NCBI GenBank assembly: GCA_003142495.1
Contig: PLMM01000399.1
Span: forward strand, 11,221 to 17,986
Length of the DNA stretch: 6,766 nucleotides
Origin: Gemmatimonadota bacterium
GTDB lineage: Bacteria; Gemmatimonadota; Gemmatimonadetes; Gemmatimonadales; Gemmatimonadaceae
Reading direction: 5' to 3'
This document shows positions 5,968-6,766 of this stretch, in pieces. Under the pieces are notes generated by a model, which saw only the letters and a program-made list of their open reading frames with translations, did not search any database and was not told where the DNA came from. The position numbers and the translations under genes were made by a program. Position 1 is the stretch's first letter, and the number at the start of each line of letters is the position of its first letter.

Positions 5968-6766
5968 GGCGAAAGTCCTCGTGCCGACTCCGAAGGGAGA
6001 GCGGGAGAATGGGTGACTGCGATCATCGGCCGCTCCGAGGAGGACTCTCGGCGACCGAGCGCATCGGGCAATCGCGCGCGCCCGAAGAAACGCATTCCGA
6101 GCGTGAGGCCCAGAAGCGTCGTAGGAACGTCCTGCACGAGATGGAGCAGCAGGGCCACGCCGAGTGCAGTGTCCGTGGGAAGGCCGAGCGAGTGAGCAAC
6201 GCTCGCATACACGAGCTCGAACACGCCGACATTCCCCGGAGTGACACGCACGAGAAAGCCGACGTTTACCGCGAGCAAGACGAGCAGGCTTCCGCTCACG
6301 CCGATCGGGAAGTGCGCCGCACGGGCCACGAGCGAATACGACGCCAGCTCCGAACACCAATCGACGAGCGTGAGCGCCAGGGCGATCCCGAGACGGCGCC
6401 TCGTGGCAATCGTCCGCGTCGACTCGAAAACGCTATGGATGAAGCGCCGGCAGCGCACCACGATCGCATGCGACCCGCCGAAGCCCACAACGCATCGGGT
6501 TCCACTCCGGCTCCGAATTCGCTGTGCGATTGCCAGTGTACCGACGATGACCAGCGCCCCGAACGCGAAGAGGCTCAACGTGCGCGCGACTGGATAGAGA
6601 AAAGCCGCGCAAGCAAGGAGCGAGAGAAATCCGCACAGATCGACGACGCGCTCCAGCGCGACCGTCGACACCACTGACGCGCTCGGAATGCCGGTGAGCC
6701 GCGACATGAGCACCACGCGGCCTGCTTCGCCACTGCTACCAACGAACAGACTATTGAGCGTCGCCC
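5964..6766 (-). CDS. Flippase-like / lysylphosphatidylglycerol synthase-type transmembrane protein (LPG_synthase_TM), N-terminus outside window
   Basis: 266 residues are visible; the frame stays open to the right edge. The GTG at 6716 and ATG at 6707 are internal, because family sequence (NSLFVGSSGEAGR, then LMSRLTG and ALERVVD) begins before them. The pattern 'G-E-x-x-R ... L..R..G ... ER..D' and the later VTPGNVGVFE motif with GLPTDTALGVALLLH are hallmarks of the LPG_synthase_TM (UPF0104) family: multi-helix inner-membrane proteins related to the flippase half of MprF and to AglD-like proteins. Lipid translocation is the usual suggestion, but for stand-alone members the substrate is mostly unknown. 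About five to six hydrophobic helices are visible, then a Ser/Arg/Pro-rich tail of about 40 residues. The stop TGA (5966-5964) sits inside the ATG pair that starts the alpha/beta-hydrolase-fold gene, indicating an operon and probable translational coupling. Confidence 0.87.
   Translation of the reverse strand, partial: ATLNSLFVGSSGEAGRVVLMSRLTGIPSASVVSTVALERVVDLCGFLSLLACAAFLYPVARTLSLFAFGALVIVGTLAIAQRIRSRSGTRCVVGFGGSHAIVVRCRRFIHSVFESTRTIATRRRLGIALALTLVDWCSELASYSLVARAAHFPIGVSGSLLVLLAVNVGFLVRVTPGNVGVFELVYASVAHSLGLPTDTALGVALLLHLVQDVPTTLLGLTLGMRFFGRARLPDALGRRESSSERPMIAVTHSPALPSESARGLSP
5976..5980 (-). promoter_or_regulatory. Ribosome binding site of the alpha/beta-hydrolase-fold gene
   Basis: GAGGA on the minus strand lies eight bases before ATG 5967, inside the last codons of the upstream membrane protein gene. 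It supports the start at 5967 over the long upstream extension of the same frame (open to 6360), whose Arg/Ala-rich translation is antisense-like and overlaps the membrane protein gene. Confidence 0.6.

Noticed and set aside
5968..6360. N-terminal extension of the alpha/beta-hydrolase frame by 131 residues
   Set aside because: The extension is Arg/Ala-rich, overlaps the upstream membrane protein gene in another frame and lacks a ribosome site, whereas ATG 5967 has GAGGA and an ATGA junction.
6009..6677. 222-residue open frame on the + strand
   Set aside because: It is antisense to the LPG_synthase_TM gene, extremely rich in Arg/Glu and without a fold signature.

Overview
The window reads as an ordinary chromosomal stretch from a GC-rich bacterium. 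I could not count base composition, but long open antisense frames and strongly G/C-ending codons run throughout. I see no rRNA, tRNA, CRISPR array, transposase or phage gene. The gene mix (a PhoD-type phosphatase, a large ATP-dependent LuxR-type regulator, an HXXEE protein and a lysylphosphatidylglycerol-synthase-type membrane protein) would fit environmental phyla such as Gemmatimonadota or Acidobacteriota. That placement is a guess from gene content, not a demonstrated one.

Layout. At the left edge is the 3' part of a PhoD-like alkaline phosphatase on the + strand. It converges on a block of minus-strand genes, and a hairpin with a T-run sits at the convergence. Read in transcription order (right to left), the minus-strand block is: (1) a flippase-like/LPG_synthase_TM integral membrane protein cut by the right edge; (2) an exported or membrane-anchored alpha/beta-hydrolase-fold protein, coupled to gene 1 by an ATGA overlap; (3) after a hairpin plus T5 run, a three-helix 89-residue membrane protein; (4) after another hairpin and a 20-bp inverted repeat, a 1008-residue LAL-type regulator (AAA/STAND ATPase, TPR-like region, C-terminal LuxR helix-turn-helix); (5) a membrane-embedded HXXEE-family protein. 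No gene-free stretch exceeds about 160 bases.

The most unusual point is gene 2. It keeps the alpha/beta-hydrolase framework, but all three triad positions, as aligned by eye, are replaced: the nucleophile elbow G-x-S-x-G reads GSNFG, the usual acid position is Asn, and the usual His before the HEEQPE segment is Ala. It therefore looks like a pseudoenzyme, or one with unconventional chemistry, made from the same message as a lipid-flippase-like membrane protein. The second point is a 6-8-6 inverted repeat just upstream of the best LuxR-regulator start codon, a candidate autoregulatory operator. No pathway linking all five minus-strand genes can be shown from sequence alone.
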